From positions 11,115,885 to 11,179,884 of the forward strand of contig NC_079364.1 in NCBI RefSeq assembly GCF_021018895.1: 64,000 nucleotides of DNA, in the 5' to 3' direction. Every line of letters starts with the position of its first letter. The stretch's first letter is position 1. The notes below the pieces were generated by a model. The model was not told the DNA's origin and searched no databases. It worked only from the letters and a program-made list of their open reading frames with translations. The stretch comes from Seriola aureovittata (lineage: Eukaryota > Chordata > Actinopteri > Carangiformes > Carangidae). The translations under genes were made by a program, and so were the position numbers. Below are positions 1 to 15,866 of the stretch, in pieces.

Positions 1-1672
<1,672 letters not shown>

Positions 1673-2243
1673 TAGTTGGACCGTATTTTGAGCCAACAAA
1701 AGGAATACAAACACAAAAGTATGTTTCTTTTTTTTCCTCTATGTTTTACAGCTTTGTGTGACAAACAAAAGCCTCTTTAGCTTCGAGTTAAAGAGAGAAA
1801 AGCCTTTTATGTTATCTTCTGTTCAGCATGTTGTTTAGACAACTGAGGGCGTGCGATTAAAACTGAAAACTAAATAATATTCTAGAAACTTTCAAATGCT
1901 TTGGCCCTTTATTTGATGTTGACCATTAAGCACTATCACTTGACTTACTGTAAGCAATAGCGATTGTATGGTCAGTGGCAAGAGGTAGGTGATTGGAAAG
2001 GTGAGCCTAATGAAAAGATAATGAGCTGTGTGGGTTGTCCGGCTATATAAAGTACTGATATAAGGAACTTAATCGCATTTTAACATTGTGTCATTTCACA
2101 TCACTTAAGTTAAGCCTCCATCAAAACAAATTACTTTCACCTAGACTCTGAGTTCAAGATCACTGCACCCACATACAGTAGTAATGTCCAGCATGAAAAG
2201 GCAGTTCAGTCATCAACAGAGCAAAAACATTATATTATATTAC

Positions 2244-2275
<32 letters not shown>

Positions 2276-2636
2276 CTTTATTTATCCCCTAGGGGAAATT
2301 CATATGTCCATCAGCTCATTGTTGATAATATTAATTATAATAATAAAAACAGTTAATAATAAATAAACAGTAATATTTAGGTTAGTCCACTTCCTTTGGC
2401 TGAGTTGTTGTATAGCCTGATGGCAGTGGGAACTCCTGAACCTCTGTGTTCTGCAGCGCAGTGAGATGAGACGTTTGCTGCACCTGTAGCTGCTTCTCTG
2501 TCCTGCCAGAATGTTGTGGAGAAGATGGTTGCTATTGTCTAAGATGGCCTCCATCTTACATTGCATGCGTCTCTCCACAACAGTCCTGAGTGAGTCCAGA
2601 CTCTTTCCAAGCACAGACCCAGCCTTTTTGACCAAA
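2244..2636 (-). mobile_element. Non-LTR retrotransposon (LINE) 3' end, truncated
   Basis: On the minus strand this reads the last ~110 codons of a reverse-transcriptase ORF (RKAGSVLG-like start, then LDSLRTVVERRM, a DNSNHLLH segment and RCRTQRFRSSHC). A short 3' UTR follows, with the palindromic CCCCTAGGGG block, and it ends in a (TATC)n tail at 2244-2275 that reads (GATA)n on the + strand. ERRM...NSxHxLH...RCxTxRxRxSxxPxAIxLxN is how C-termini of fish Rex1/L2/Jockey-type ORF2 proteins look. The 5' end is truncated, as expected for target-primed reverse transcription. The clade is uncertain. Confidence 0.8.
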
Positions 2637-3256
2637 TGTTGTTTTATTACTGTTACAAATAATAAGCGATAGATATGAGAAATTGTTTTTCATATTTGCT
2701 TGTTTTGGATGTATTCGAGCAGAGATCCAGTCATTAAATTATATGGTTCAGAGAGCTTAATGCATAAACAGAACTGCCTACCTAGACATTGTTTTCACAT
2801 AGACAGAAATGGAACATTCTTTTTCTGTATTCCTCTGTTTTACTTTGAGCTTCACTCTTACCTTTCTACTTTTGTAACTCTCTGGGGATTATTCTGGGAT
2901 TAGATGCTTGTTGGTTCTGTAAACACGCACTGTATTTTACCAGCTTGGTGTTTGATCTTTGCTACACTCTGCTCGTCTGCACTGCTGTTTGATACTAACA
3001 TTAATCTTCGTAGCATATCTACAGAGTTATAGGTTCATTTTTCAAGAGAATAACTCAGGTCAGTGCACTGTTTTAGATGTAGCTTAAGTCTCTGTGTTGA
3101 TTTAACACTAATTGGCTGCTTTCTTGATAATCCGAGGCACATGTGCACACACAAATATGCACACACAATCTAAGTTTGGCCAGTTTATCTGGAGTATGGT
3201 GAAGGTCACAGGCAAGTGGGAAGAGACTGGGTGGTCAGAAGAGACTTGGTCATGTT

Positions 3257-3310
3257 CATTGTGTGTGTGTGTGTGTGCGTGCGTGTGTGCGTGTGTGCAC
3301 GTGTGTGCGC
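3257..3310. repeat. (TG)n microsatellite with CG steps
   Basis: This is a short alternating purine-pyrimidine tract, first pure TG and then TGCG/CGTG variants. It lies in the intron. Confidence 0.9.
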
Positions 3311-6300
3311 GCGTGCGCATCTTTGCAACTATATATGCATGTGCGGTCGTATTGTCACAGCACGTTTGCTACTCCAAAGAAGATTTTACCCACTGCTCCG
3401 GTCCCAGCAGGAGGGAGTGAAAAAAAGGGTGAGGAGGAGAAAACATAGTGAGGATGAAATATGTGATTTTATTGTTTTGACTCCTCCTTGTAAGAACCCC
3501 TCCAGGTTTTGTTGGTGCTTTGATAATCTGTTGGATAATAATGCTCCTGTTGAGTGTTTCATTTCTGCCACCTGTGCTGTTTGAGTGTCCGCAAGCCCTG
3601 GGCCAAGACTCATAGGTACAAGGATGCGATCAATGGGAAGCACAATCCTTGGATCTCTCTTCAGGCTTTGTCCATGTCCTTACTTCATGGATCTCAAGCT
3701 GTGTGTATACTGTATTCACACCTAGATATAGTCCTCTTTTTCCATCACTGTCTTTCTCTGTGTTGTTGTGCCATTAAGAGGTGCATACACTAAATGTGTC
3801 ATCTCTCCATATCTAGTGTTCAGACACACAAATCCCATTTCGTCTTTGTAAACCATGCTCTTGAGTGACTTCCTTTTCATCAGGTCTGACAGCCATTCGG
3901 GAGGCCTGAAGACACACTAAAAGGCTGCATTACATTCATAGACATTCACCAAAGAGCTTACTTGAGCATGAAAACAAGGTTGGATAGAGGTAGCAGTAAT
4001 GATTTGTGCTTCTCTTGCAAAAGCTGCTGTCTTTTGACTGTGTGTAACACAGCCCTCGTTTCCCCATTGCCAATCTCGCCTCTCATGGAAGCAAAACTGC
4101 AGCTTAGTTCAGGGTCCTTTTGTGTCTGTCTTCTTATTTCTGCTCCCCTCTCTTCTTTTCAGCACTACAATCATCATTTCTCCTGACATGGAGAAGCAGT
4201 TCTTGTGTACTGCTCCTCTCTTTCTATGTATCTATCTGTCTCTCTCTTTCTGTCTGTCTTTCTTGTCTGTCTCTCTGTCGGGTTTTGTGGTTTATCTTCG
4301 TCTTGCTCCCTGTCCCTTTCCTGTATTTCTATTCCTTTTGTCCCTCATCACAAACACACGCACGATACACAAAGGCGCGTTTGAGCAGTTTGGCAGTTGG
4401 TGCTAAGCTTATGGTGAAATCAGACAAATATGGAGACATACAGTAACCAACCAGGCAACCAGGTTACTTCAGCATGTAACTCTGCTTACTTGGAAAGCTT
4501 TGCGTAATACTAAATAGACATATAGACAAATAGACCAAGCAGTCTTGGTTCAGTTTCTGTTCATGGCTTGGGGCCCTGAGGAATAATTACAAAGTAATGT
4601 GAGGTTTCAGCTTAATTGAGATGGTCTTCTGATATGCGGCTCGAGCCTTACTTTGTAGTTAAGCTGTATGCAGTATGAGTGATGAACCTCAGGTTGAAAG
4701 AATATAGAATGAGCCTCTCTACAGTGCAAATTCAATGACCTTCATGCTCTCCATGCTCCCTTTGTATGTAGTGGGTGCTCAGCACATTGAGTGTGGGCAC
4801 ACTAGGGTTTTTTTTTTTTTTTTGCATTACAAGTCTCTCGTTTCCAGCCCTCGGTACCATCAGTCTGGTCACACTTGTCTGTCAGGCTTTGGCCTCAGAA
4901 TGCACATCTGCGTGTTTTCAGTTTCCTAATTTCCATACATCAAAAGATGATCTATAGTGGATCTCTACGTGGAGCCGGGCTGTTTGTGAGTGAGCATGCA
5001 TGGTTGTGTGCTCCACTCAGTCTCATTTATAGCACAGCAGGTTGGCAGAGTAATAAAAGGATGTCAATGGGGGATTTGACCTCTACAAATATTGCAATTA
5101 TTATTCTGCTAAAACATCCTATATCTGCAACCCCTCTGGACCACAGACGCGTTCAGGCCCTGCTGCTCATAAAAATCGCTCATGTTTTCACACACTGGAA
5201 GAAAAGGCAAGGGAGAACAAGGGAAACATGGAAACGCCCTTTCATTTTTTATCTCCCGCTCTGCTTTTCACCCTACGATAGAGCAATTATTCCACAATTC
5301 TTAAGAGTGTATTTGTATAAATATATATCACATTTCTGTGTGTTTCACTAAACATTCCAGCTGCTGCACACATACTGATCACTCCAAGGCAGATACTCTC
5401 TTGAAGCATATGCCTCAATTTTTGTCACCTGCACATCTCCTCTTGTTCATATGCCCTTCCATGTGAGGGATCTTCATCACAAAAGCCTCCAGTTTGGATT
5501 GTGAAGCTAAAAAAAGAGAAAATCCCAATTTGTTTTGCTCTCTGTCTCACCCGTCCTTGCTATTTTCTCAGTCAGTGCATCATCACTAGGTTTTAATCGT
5601 GTCTATTAACAGACTGCCTGTCTGGCTTCCTTCCACTTCTGCATGCTGCCCACACCTCATTCAACAGATTTTGGTTGCTTGGTTATGCAGAAGGCTTTTA
5701 CGAAAAAGAGACAAAGATTGAAATGGAAATGATACAGCAGGTGAAGTGTCAGTTTCTTGATTGTTTACTAAAATGTCTTTTGCAGGGCTCTAGAGACACT
5801 TTTTACATTGATTGAACTGGTTCGACTTTTTCATTTAGGTGCACCCAAAATTTTTTACCACTCGTTTTGGTACTGCAATAATACATTTTAGACATGGAAA
5901 ATAGACAGAAAGAAAGTTATTCTCTGCAAAAGGCATGTACAGTACTTGGCCGTTTTGCATGTTCAGGCTCTGGTTCAGGCCTATATTACCTTTACAAAAA
6001 AGATTAAAATTAGGTACACGCATGTAAATTATATGCAAATCGTGCATAATTTTCACATTTGGATTCCAACACTTCATTTTCACTTCACTTAATTTTACTA
6101 TCTTTGTAGTTTAACTTTGTTAACTTGTTAACTTTTTGTGAAATATAAGCAGTTTCAAGTAATTTAGAAAAGGCCAGAGTTTATTTAATCACAGATACAT
6201 TAAGATTTAATTTATTGGTATTGATTGAACAAAAGTTACCAGATTCTGCGTATAGGATTTGTGTTTAAAAAGAAACAAACTGTAACTTATATATAACTTA

Positions 6301-7026
6301 ATTGCTTTCATTGTTTCTGAAAAAAACAAAATCATCATGGCTCCTCTGCATGGGGATATTATTATTCTGCTTTCTTTTTGTAGTGCAGCAGATTGGCAGG
6401 GTGATTTCTTAGCATAATAAAAATCATACAGTCACTCCGGAGCAGTTGCTCGGTGAATACTGCTCTGATTGGTCACAGTGGTCACAATGCACTTTTACAA
6501 TATTTTTTAAAGGAATGGTGTGCTGTGGGATTTTCAGTGCCTTCGACTGACCAACTATTAGTGTCAGTGCTTTACCATGAAAGACGAGAAAGGAGAGCAC
6601 AAAAAAGGAGTGGGAAAAGAGAATGAAGATAGGCAGAGGTTGGTAAGAGAGAGAGAGTTAAAATAGGAGAAAGAAAATATGCAATGAGTTAAAGGAACTG
6701 ATGTGCAAATTATTTGTCAGGTACAGATACAGTAGATGTGCTTTTGTGGATGTAATATGATTTTTTTTCCCACTTACTTTGTTACTGCTCTTTGTTTGGC
6801 CTTCCTTCTCAATCATCATGGACAGCAAAATGAAAAGTGCCACCTGACTTTTCCTCTCAGCCAGCTGAATGTGTGAATCTTCTCTCTGCACATTCACACG
6901 CTCACCTTAACCTGCTGTGAAAAGAACATATGCTCCATTTAACTTATAATTTAAAGAGAAGTTGGACAACTCCAGCTACTGGAGACTTTATAATTTGTAG
7001 TTAAGATGTCTGATTGAACAAGCATG

Positions 7027-7410
<384 letters not shown>

Positions 7411-8285
7411 GAAATAGTATGTTCCCATCAGTAAATGAGGTTTATGATATAAATGCAATGAAAAGCTTAGCTACATTTACGTTCTTTCTCTCTTTTTTTT
7501 TTTTTTTTTCGCAACGCATGTATTAGGATCAAGGGGAAATTTGAAACTACTTAGAAATAAGCAGCTTATGCCTTTTTGTCAAGCAGGGTCTAATCAGGGT
7601 AATTTAAGCCATATGCTATATTCAGTGACTAGCTTAAAGTGTCAGCCATGACCACCTTAACAGAAAGTTAGGCTCAGTGTTCTCTTGCTCTCCCACCTGC
7701 ATGATCAATGCACCTGTTGATAAGACTATAGACAAAGGATGAAGGGCGTGGAAAGATTTCAGCATCCTTCTTCATACTTTGAGGCTGCAGTATTCAATCT
7801 GTTATTCTGTTTGTGTTACTGAAAAGCCACACATAGTGTAAATACATGAGAAAACATGGCAAGCATGTGCTTTCACTACAGTATGCGTGTCAGTAAGGGC
7901 ATTGTATTCTTACATGAATTTAATTGTTTATGACATACACATGAACATATAAGAGGCAAACACTGAATGTACCTTTGCTTGATGTTTATTTTCCTCACTC
8001 GTTGTTTATTCCCACGGTGTTTCTGGCAGAGTGTGAACCCATAATAAGCATGCTTTGCAAGTGAGCTGGCTTCTCTCTCCTTTTTCCTTTTTCTTTTTTT
8101 TTTTTCTTTTTATTTGGATGTTTTTTTTCTCTGATTCTCTCAGAGCATCACAATGATAATGCATCTGATTGTACCTGTAATTGAGTTGTCCTCTTTCTGC
8201 TTCTTCCTTCACATTTCCATGCGGGGGTGTTCCTCTGTGCTGTTACAAATGTGTGCGTGTCTTGATATATGTGGGTGTGTGTCAG

Positions 8286-8410
8286 TGTCTGCAGAGAATC
8301 TGGAAAAGAGTCTCAGGCAGATGGAGAGGCAGCTGCTGCAGCTGGAGAGAGACCTGGAGACTTTCTCCTCCCCCGATGACCCCAACGACACCTTCTTCAC
8401 TAAAATGGCT
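8286..8410 (+). CDS. diaph3: diaph3 exon 2 of window: FH2 domain, ends at AT-AC donor
   Basis: This 125-nt exon (phase 1 in, phase 0 out) encodes the FH2 stretch VSAENLEKSLRQMERQLLQ...LETF...FFTKMA. The helix LEKxLRQMxRQLxQLExxLETF matches DIAPH3 more closely than the DIAPH1 (LQKNLDQMKKQ) or DIAPH2 (LKSNLASMEQQ) versions, and this is the main support for the paralogue call. The acceptor is GTGTGTCAG, with no clear pyrimidine tract in the preceding 35 bases. No GT donor is present at the 3' end. The exon ends AAAATGGCT and continues directly as ATATCCTTT, the minor-intron donor. Joining it to 11633 gives [14 protein letters not shown], collinear with the family. Skipping this exon would shift the frame. 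Confidence 0.94.
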
Positions 8411-11114
8411 ATATCCTTTTATAAACACAGGCATTTACTCACCAGTCCGCCACCAGTATTCAATGAGTTTACCGTAATGAATCAATGTGAATTTTTTTAT
8501 GTTTGATGCTTTCATTTTTCACTGTGGTGCTGGCAATAGAACAGGTTTTTCATACCTGAACACATTACTGAGCTGGTGGTATAAAAGGAAGGAACTTTGA
8601 AGTCTTTGGTTGATCAAATGCCCATTTTTGTAAGAATTTTGTATCTAGCACCTAGCTTTGTAAAAGTTACTCTATCCCCCTCCTTCAAAGTGGATTTTTT
8701 TCAGTACTTTGTTTACCTAAGGATTGTCCATAACACATTGTCAATCGCTCAGGAAGATAAAGAGTAGAGGTATAATATGGTGTTAAAAAAAAAAAAGAAT
8801 GGAAAGAGTGGAATGGACAAAGATAGTCTCTTTTTCCTGTACACAAGGTTTTCCTGCCACTGTCCATGATGTGTACAAGTCATGGGTGGCACCCCATTCC
8901 ATAGTCAAGTTATTGTAGTAGTACCCCTCTTAGCCATCTTTTTGAAAGGTACTTCACACTGAGGGCAGCTTCAGAATGAAGGGAAGGGTTAGAGAGGGAG
9001 AACTGGGACAGAGACTCCTTTGTTGCTCTGTCACTGTCTTTCTCTCTCATCACATGAGTCATTGTGTGTTCATGGAGATAGAACAGGAGAAATTTAACAT
9101 GGTTTACTCAATTGTCAGTTTATGATAATTAAGCAAAAAAACGCTAGTTCACAAACACATAAATACACAATTTCTCTTTACTGTCTCTATCTATTCACTG
9201 CCCTCTTTCCATATCCAGATTGTGTACTGACAGCTGTCAGATATGTCTCAGACCAGGTGTATACCAAGTATTCAATAATACACCCTGTACCTAGCCTACT
9301 TCATGTAGTTTTGATCAGTAGCCTTGGGGCTTGGGGCACTGATGGCTTGTGTTGTGGTAGTTAGCAGAGGACCTGAGTGCAGTACAGTAAGGTTCAGTGA
9401 GAATGGATTTGACAGGTCTGTCTTCCACTGCTTTGCTTTCCAATTCCAGGTGCCTTGCACAAAATGTCTTACGACAAAGCTGAAAAAAAAACCTCAAACA
9501 TCAACATAAAATTTGAAGACGAAATGTAGATAAAGTTACACATGTGAAACACTAAGCATCAGGGATGTAATTTCCAGCACTACAAAGACACACACTTGCT
9601 GTTTAGGGCTTAACTGTGTCTCCAACAAATATTTGGGCTTAGGCAGCTCAGATGTCATATTCACCCCAAGACCATCCCTATGCAAACCTCACACGCTGCA
9701 CTGTGGTCATATTTTTGGGACTTTAATCTGAACGCACACAATTCAACAGAAAACTTTTCTGTTGACTGGTGCTTTTGTTGGCTGAGACAGCAGAACCACA
9801 ACAGCTTTGATTGATAGGCCAAATAATGGTCACAACCTGCATTTACAATCTGGACATGAGTTCTGAGCGTCATGACATGCAGTATTGACTCAACATGTAT
9901 GTGATTTGTACATGGGTTTGTAATTGTATTACATATTATTGTTTAAGTTTCATTTGAATTTATTTTGTTTCACTGAATTAAAAAAAAAAAAAAAAAAAAA
10001 CTAACCAGAAAGAAAGACAGAAAAAAATGACAAAATACAAAAATCAAAACCAAAACAAGCTGAGTACTAAGCTCCTCACCAAAGCCTCTTAATCTGATTC
10101 TGAACCTGATATCTTCACTGATCTATTCTATAAATTTGGTTTTTAATCAACATGAGAAAGCCATGTTTGTATAATCAAGCTCTTTAAAGTGAATTAAGAC
10201 TTGTTGTATCTCACATTAGTGACTACTGATCATTAATGAATATGGACTCAGTTAAAGCTATGAAGATTCCAGGTCATAGATTATCTAAAAGTAACAGAGC
10301 AGAGTGAACAGCATAGGGTTTCACTCGACAGTCACTTACAACAAATGAAATATACAGTCACCAGCTGAACATGAGAAGCCTGGAATATCACATTGATGAC
10401 ATTGAAAATTCCATTTTCCCTTCATGGGACACCTGAGTATACAGTTATTGTTTAATTGGTCTAATGTTACACTTCAGAATGTGAGCTTAGTTTGTAAAGA
10501 CGACATTTTTAAGGCAGGAGAGAAACAGGAGGATAAAGAGCAAATGAAGAAATAAATAACTTGAGAAGGAACTAAGATGGAATTTGGGAACTGTGAAGGT
10601 CTTTAAGAAATTAAGAGTGAACAGGAATTCTTGAGAATGAGCAGCAGAGGACCTGTAGTTTCTCTGGGAAAATGGAAGAAGTCAGGAGAGAGGGAACATG
10701 ATACTTATCAACTGTGGCTGTCTGCTTTTTTTTCTCTTTTCTCTCTCTCTTTTGCTTTCCATCACCTACTCAGGCTATCCTCATGCCTCTTTCCTCCAGC
10801 TCCTGGCCTGGAAAGATATTACTGACAAGTCAATCTGGGAGCAGTGCCTATTGAACAGCATTTACCCAGCTGTGAATAGGTAGTCCCATCCCCAGCCAGA
10901 TTCAACTGAGGCCAGACCTCAAATAGGTCCATCAATTGAGCTATAATGAAGGGGCACAATAGGAGCCAAAGAGGCTTCCCACATCCTTGTGATACCACAC
11001 ACACACACGCATACACTCAGACACTGTTGCTTCTTATCTCCCATGAGACAAAGATGTTGGGGTCATTAGCAGGCCTGCTGGTCACAGACACATCGTTTTC
11101 TTTCTTTTCTTTTT

Positions 11115-11280
11115 TCTAACATATTGGTCCACAATCTCCCATAGGAGTTCAATTGGGTTGAGATCTGGTGACTGTGAAGGCCATAGCATATGATTCACAC
11201 CATTTTCATACTCATCAAACCGTTCAGTGACCCCTTGTGACCTATGTATGGGGAACATTGCCATATATTTCATATGATAG
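11115..11280 (-). mobile_element. Tc1-like transposase fragment
   Basis: The minus strand encodes VTERFDEYENGVNHMLWPSQSPDLNPIELLWE, which carries the WPSQSPDLNPIE(H)LWE signature around the last catalytic acid of Tc1/mariner DD34E transposases. Only this C-terminal patch is left, with no terminal repeats nearby. The FDEYENG stretch places it in a different subfamily from the long copies at 15867 and 29327. Confidence 0.8.
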
Positions 11281-11614
11281 AAGGAGAGGGAGACTTTGAC
11301 CTTTGTACTGTTTAAGATTGTTCACTGGACTTGAACTAATTCTATTTATATTTGCAGTTAATATTGTGCATGTCAGATACACCAACGCATATTGCCAGCA
11401 GCAGCCAGACATGAGTCACAGGGCTGCAGGGGGTCATAGCAGTGAACCTGACTGACAGTATCAGAAGTCCTAACATCATGGTTTACCACTGACAGTCTGC
11501 TCTCCAGCTTCAGATCTTTGCAGCTACGAATGTTAATGCTTTCATGTTTTGCTGTCAAATGGTACTTGCAGCAACATTTAATTTACACTTAATGTGAGAT
11601 GGACCAGTTGTTGA

Positions 11615-11812
<198 letters not shown>

Positions 11813-14577
11813 TAACATGTTACTGTGAATCTTCACATTTGATTGAAATGGGGTGATGGATGGTTGATTCTCAGTTGGATTGACAGTTTTTATTTTGTTG
11901 ATGTCAAAAGAATGATCATTAATGCACTGTTAAACACATATAACACTTCAGCAGAAATGTGATAATGTGTTGGCTGTTTAAAGAAAGAACTGAAATGTTG
12001 GTAAATAGATACATTAAGCAACTAGACAAACTAAACAAAGAGGTCTTTGTGTCTTTTATCAGCTAATAATATAGTAATATAGTAATATTTGGAAAAAGAT
12101 TCCTTATATAAACATTTTTGGCCTATGGAAACATTTAACTGCATCAAAACCATTAATAAGTTGGAATTTATTGTTGTCCATTAAATAAAACTTAAGTAAA
12201 ACGTGTTTTGAAAACTTGGGTAGGCGAGACATGTAAAATGTTGGCTTGAGTATTGTGTTAGCCTTGAGAAGAGCTGCTGTTAATTTTAATCTAAAAAAAA
12301 AAAAAGGTGCATGTTTAGAAATTGTTTTGAACTTTTAGTGTTTTTATTCATAGGCTCTATAAATACAGAACTTCATCTTTTTATGTGATTCACACATCAG
12401 TGTCCTGTGGTATAATGCAAAGCAGAACAGTGCCAGTCCTATGTAGTCCAGTCCCAGCCAGACATTTATGTCATCGCTGAGCTCTGTGGCCTTATCAGTC
12501 TGGTGCTACTGTGAGCTGTGGAGCTGTGGAGACCCACTGTGTTTAATCAGCAGGATTAGTGGCACAGGCCACTGGGCGCGACAGATAATAGTAGCTAATT
12601 AGCCTACTAAAGTTCCTGCCCTGCCCCCAACTTAACATCTACCACACACAAATGGATTTCACGCCTCTTTGCCTTTTTTCCTGCACAGTCATTGGTTATG
12701 CTTTAGATTTGCTTATACTCAAAAGCTTTTTCTTTACATTTATGTTCTTCATGGAGAATAGTGGTCCTGTCTTATTCCTGTTTTATATCTAAGGCTCAGA
12801 ACCGTGTTAGTATAATCACTGTTCTTTATGAGGCAATACAAAAAAATTTTCAAACTTTAATTTTTATACAATGAATATATTTGGTAATTTCTTCATGGTC
12901 AGAAATAGTATAGTTTGATAAATGAAACTAAGCACATAAGTTCAGACTGGGATCTCTCATTCTCCCTTTGCCTCTCTCCTGAAATCCCATCTTACTGTGG
13001 CACTTGCTACCTGATGTAGACATTTCCTGCATACTGTACACAAATAATGAGTACTTTACATAAGTCATACAAGTGAACAGTTTTGAATAGGTCAACAATT
13101 AATTATTTTAACTGTTATATATTCATTAAATTGTGCATGATAAGGATATCATATTAGCAACAGTGTTTTGTAAACCCTTTAGAAGCCCAATAATTAAACT
13201 AAATAATGTTGCTCCTTAGAGTGTCAGTATTTTTTAGGCTGTCCACACATGTGTTATTGGTAGAAATCCAGTAAAAGCAGGCATTACAAGTACAGTATTT
13301 AGAGTAAATGTTAATAATATAAGAGGAAAAGACTGCCTTGCCTGACTTGGGAGCCACGTTTAAGCCATCTGCTAACAATGTCAAATCATATTACAGGTGT
13401 TGGGTTTTCATATAAGCACACTTACTTAATGCATAACATTTAACCTTGAGCCACAAAATGTTTTATTAGTCCTGCCCTCTTCCCTTCTCTCAGTATTTAT
13501 TCTGTCTGCCATATGTGGCATCTGACCTGAGACTGAAATAACTACAATATCTACACAGACTCAAAGAAACACACAGGCAGTCAGAAAAAAAATGTTCCCA
13601 GATGCTTTGCTTTTAGCCTGGCTGTACCTTTCTCTCTTTTTTTCTTATGTTATTGATCCCAGGACTTCTGTGCTGTGATTCTTTCCTCATTGTTACAGCC
13701 ACAATACAGTTCAACACTTGCTGTGTTCAGATATGAATGAGACACAGAGCAAGCGTTAACGTCCTCAGTATGTTCTGTGCATTAATAAAATGCCAGTTAA
13801 TGCTAATGACAATATATCACAAATATTATTGGCATGATAATGTTTCATATTGCAGCTATAATCCCTTTTATTTTAGTGCCATGGTTAAGTCTTGAGTTTT
13901 GCAGAAGTGTTTATGTTCTGACCAAACATAACAGTTAATGACTGCCAGTGAAAGGTGAACAAGCCAAGTGTTTTAAAGACTAGCATTATATGGTCAAAAC
14001 TCCCAAGGTAACCATCGATTCCCCTGTGATAGGTCAAGGTGTAAGCAGCTTACACCCTTAGCAATTTGGTCAAATGGTCACATCATACAGACATATCTTC
14101 GGAGAAGCCAAGGCTAGGTCAATGAACGTAGGCATACAGTAAATCTCACCACCGTAACCTCTCAAATCTGTGTCAGCATTTACCCTGCTGTGCCAAGGCC
14201 TGTGCTAATAGGTGCGTGCTGTCTCTAGACCACTGCCTGAAGTGAACTGAGCCTTGAACTGTGTGTATGTTGCTCGCATAATGTGTGTGCGAGCGTGTGT
14301 GCGCGTTTGTTTGTGTGCGAATGTCATTTTGTGTTGGCAATTTTTTACAGGGAAAGCTGCTTAGGTTTTTCACACACAAAGATGTACACACACACTCGCG
14401 CACACACACACACATACAGCATGCTCAGTCACCCGTAGGAAGGAGACCCAGGGCGAGGCCGCACATCTGACAGGAATCCAATTGAGCGTGTCTAATGGCG
14501 GACATCCAGGAGAGGAGGAGGGGGAAGCAGACCTGCAGTGATGAAGGAGAGCGGAGGGCAATTTCCTCAGAGAGCTG

Positions 14578-14578
<1 letters not shown>

Positions 14579-14651
<73 letters not shown>

Positions 14652-14683
14652 ACTCACTCCCTCACTCACTCACTCACTCACTC
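14579..14683. repeat. (CT)n followed by (ACTC)n
   Basis: About 70 bp of pure CT dinucleotide passes into tetranucleotide ACTC units at 14650-14683. This is a polypurine-polypyrimidine mirror tract able to adopt triplex DNA in principle. Confidence 0.95.
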
Positions 14684-15588
14684 TTTTGCTCCTTCAGCTT
14701 AACATTACAGTGAAAAATAATGCTTTGTCCGAAAGCAAAAATCACATGATATTTTCAGGCTCTTCCTCACTATCTGTCAAAATCAGTTTGTTCAGTTCTC
14801 ATTATTTTTCAGTTTTTAGATAATTGTAGCCTTTAATGTTGAACTCAGATTTACAAACAAAAAAATTGCCTGGCCTGTGCTTAAAATTAACTTTTTATGT
14901 TACTGTACTCAGTTAACATTCACACTTCTTCAATTATTCTTAAATTGCTAATTGGTTCTGTGATTTAAGAAAACAGAATGGCCTTTTTGTGCTTGCTGTG
15001 ATCATATCAAATTTTGTTTCAACAGGGATGTTTTGATGTAATATTCTTTAGCCGCTCTTTTTCCTGTTCTATTTTCCCTCTGAAGTTTAAGCTTCATCCT
15101 CTTAAACAGGCCTACTTGCTGAATTGACAAATTATTGACTAATCATTGTTTTCCTGGGCTGCTGGCGGCAGTAAAGGGACCAGTTAGATTAGATGTAATT
15201 TTGCCTTTACAGACTATCTCTATGGATCTGCATAGGCATATTATTGAAACCATCTGCCAGTCATTTTCAGCCGTGGTCTAGGCACGTCTCCATGATTGGC
15301 AACCTCAACCTTTGTTGGTTGGTTGGTCGGTCAGTGGGTCCATCACTTTGGTCTAAAAAAACTATTGGATGAATTACAATGGAATTTCCTACCAATATTC
15401 AAGGTCCTTAGATGAATCCTAATGACTAGTTTCTCCTCTAGTGCCACCAGTGGGTCAAAATTTTCACTCATTCAGTAAAATATCTCAACCTCTACTTGAT
15501 GGATTGGCACAAAATTATACGTACACATGCATGTATTCTATTGACTTTTGTGATCCCCTGACTTTTCTTCAAGTGTATTTAGCGGATT

Positions 15589-15601
15589 GGTATTTTTGGT
15601 T
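15589..15601. repeat. 13-bp target-site duplication, left copy
   Basis: GGTATTTTTGGTT here is identical to 15844-15856. The two copies bracket the 242-bp insertion. Confidence 0.8.
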
Positions 15602-15843
15602 AGCCTGTGCATATTCTCATTTGTCCAGGTCATAGTATCCTAAAGGAGTTTTAAATCGAAAAAAACAACTGGACTTGATTATTTGGCTGGGAAGACTGGG
15701 ACCAGCCTGGTCAGATGCGTACATGAACTGATGAAGCCTCTTGGATGAGAGGTGAAAGGTCTTCCCAGACAAATAATCAAGTCCAGTTGTTTTTTTTTTG
15801 TTTGTTTTTTTTGTTTTTTTTTTTCGATTTAAAACTCCTTTAG
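15602..15843. mobile_element. Short inverted-arm retroelement, Penelope-like candidate
   Basis: This 242-bp insertion is bounded by a perfect 13-bp duplication. It has a left tail of 38 bp (15602-15639) and inverted arms at 15640-15696 and 15759-15843. The arms begin CTAAAGGAGTTTTAAATCGA and end with its complement; the right arm is longer because of T-runs. The 62-base loop contains CTGATGA (15728-15734) and GAAA (15754-15757) around a CCTCT/AGAGG stem. A duplication of this length suggests reverse-transcription-based insertion. Inverted terminal copies, a ~35-bp one-sided tail and hammerhead-type motifs are features described for Penelope-like elements. It has no ORF, so it would be non-autonomous or truncated. 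The family label is inference. Confidence 0.5.
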
Positions 15844-15856
15844 GGTATTTTTGGTT
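15844..15856. repeat. 13-bp target-site duplication, right copy
   Basis: GGTATTTTTGGTT is repeated from 15589-15601. Ten bases further on the Tc1 copy begins. Confidence 0.8.
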
Positions 15857-15866
15857 GTTATCGATG

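Noticed and set aside
8411..8506. Reading the exon at 8286 through to 8506
   Set aside because: After MA the frame continues ISFYKHRHLL, which departs from the FH2 family exactly at the ATATCCTTT site.
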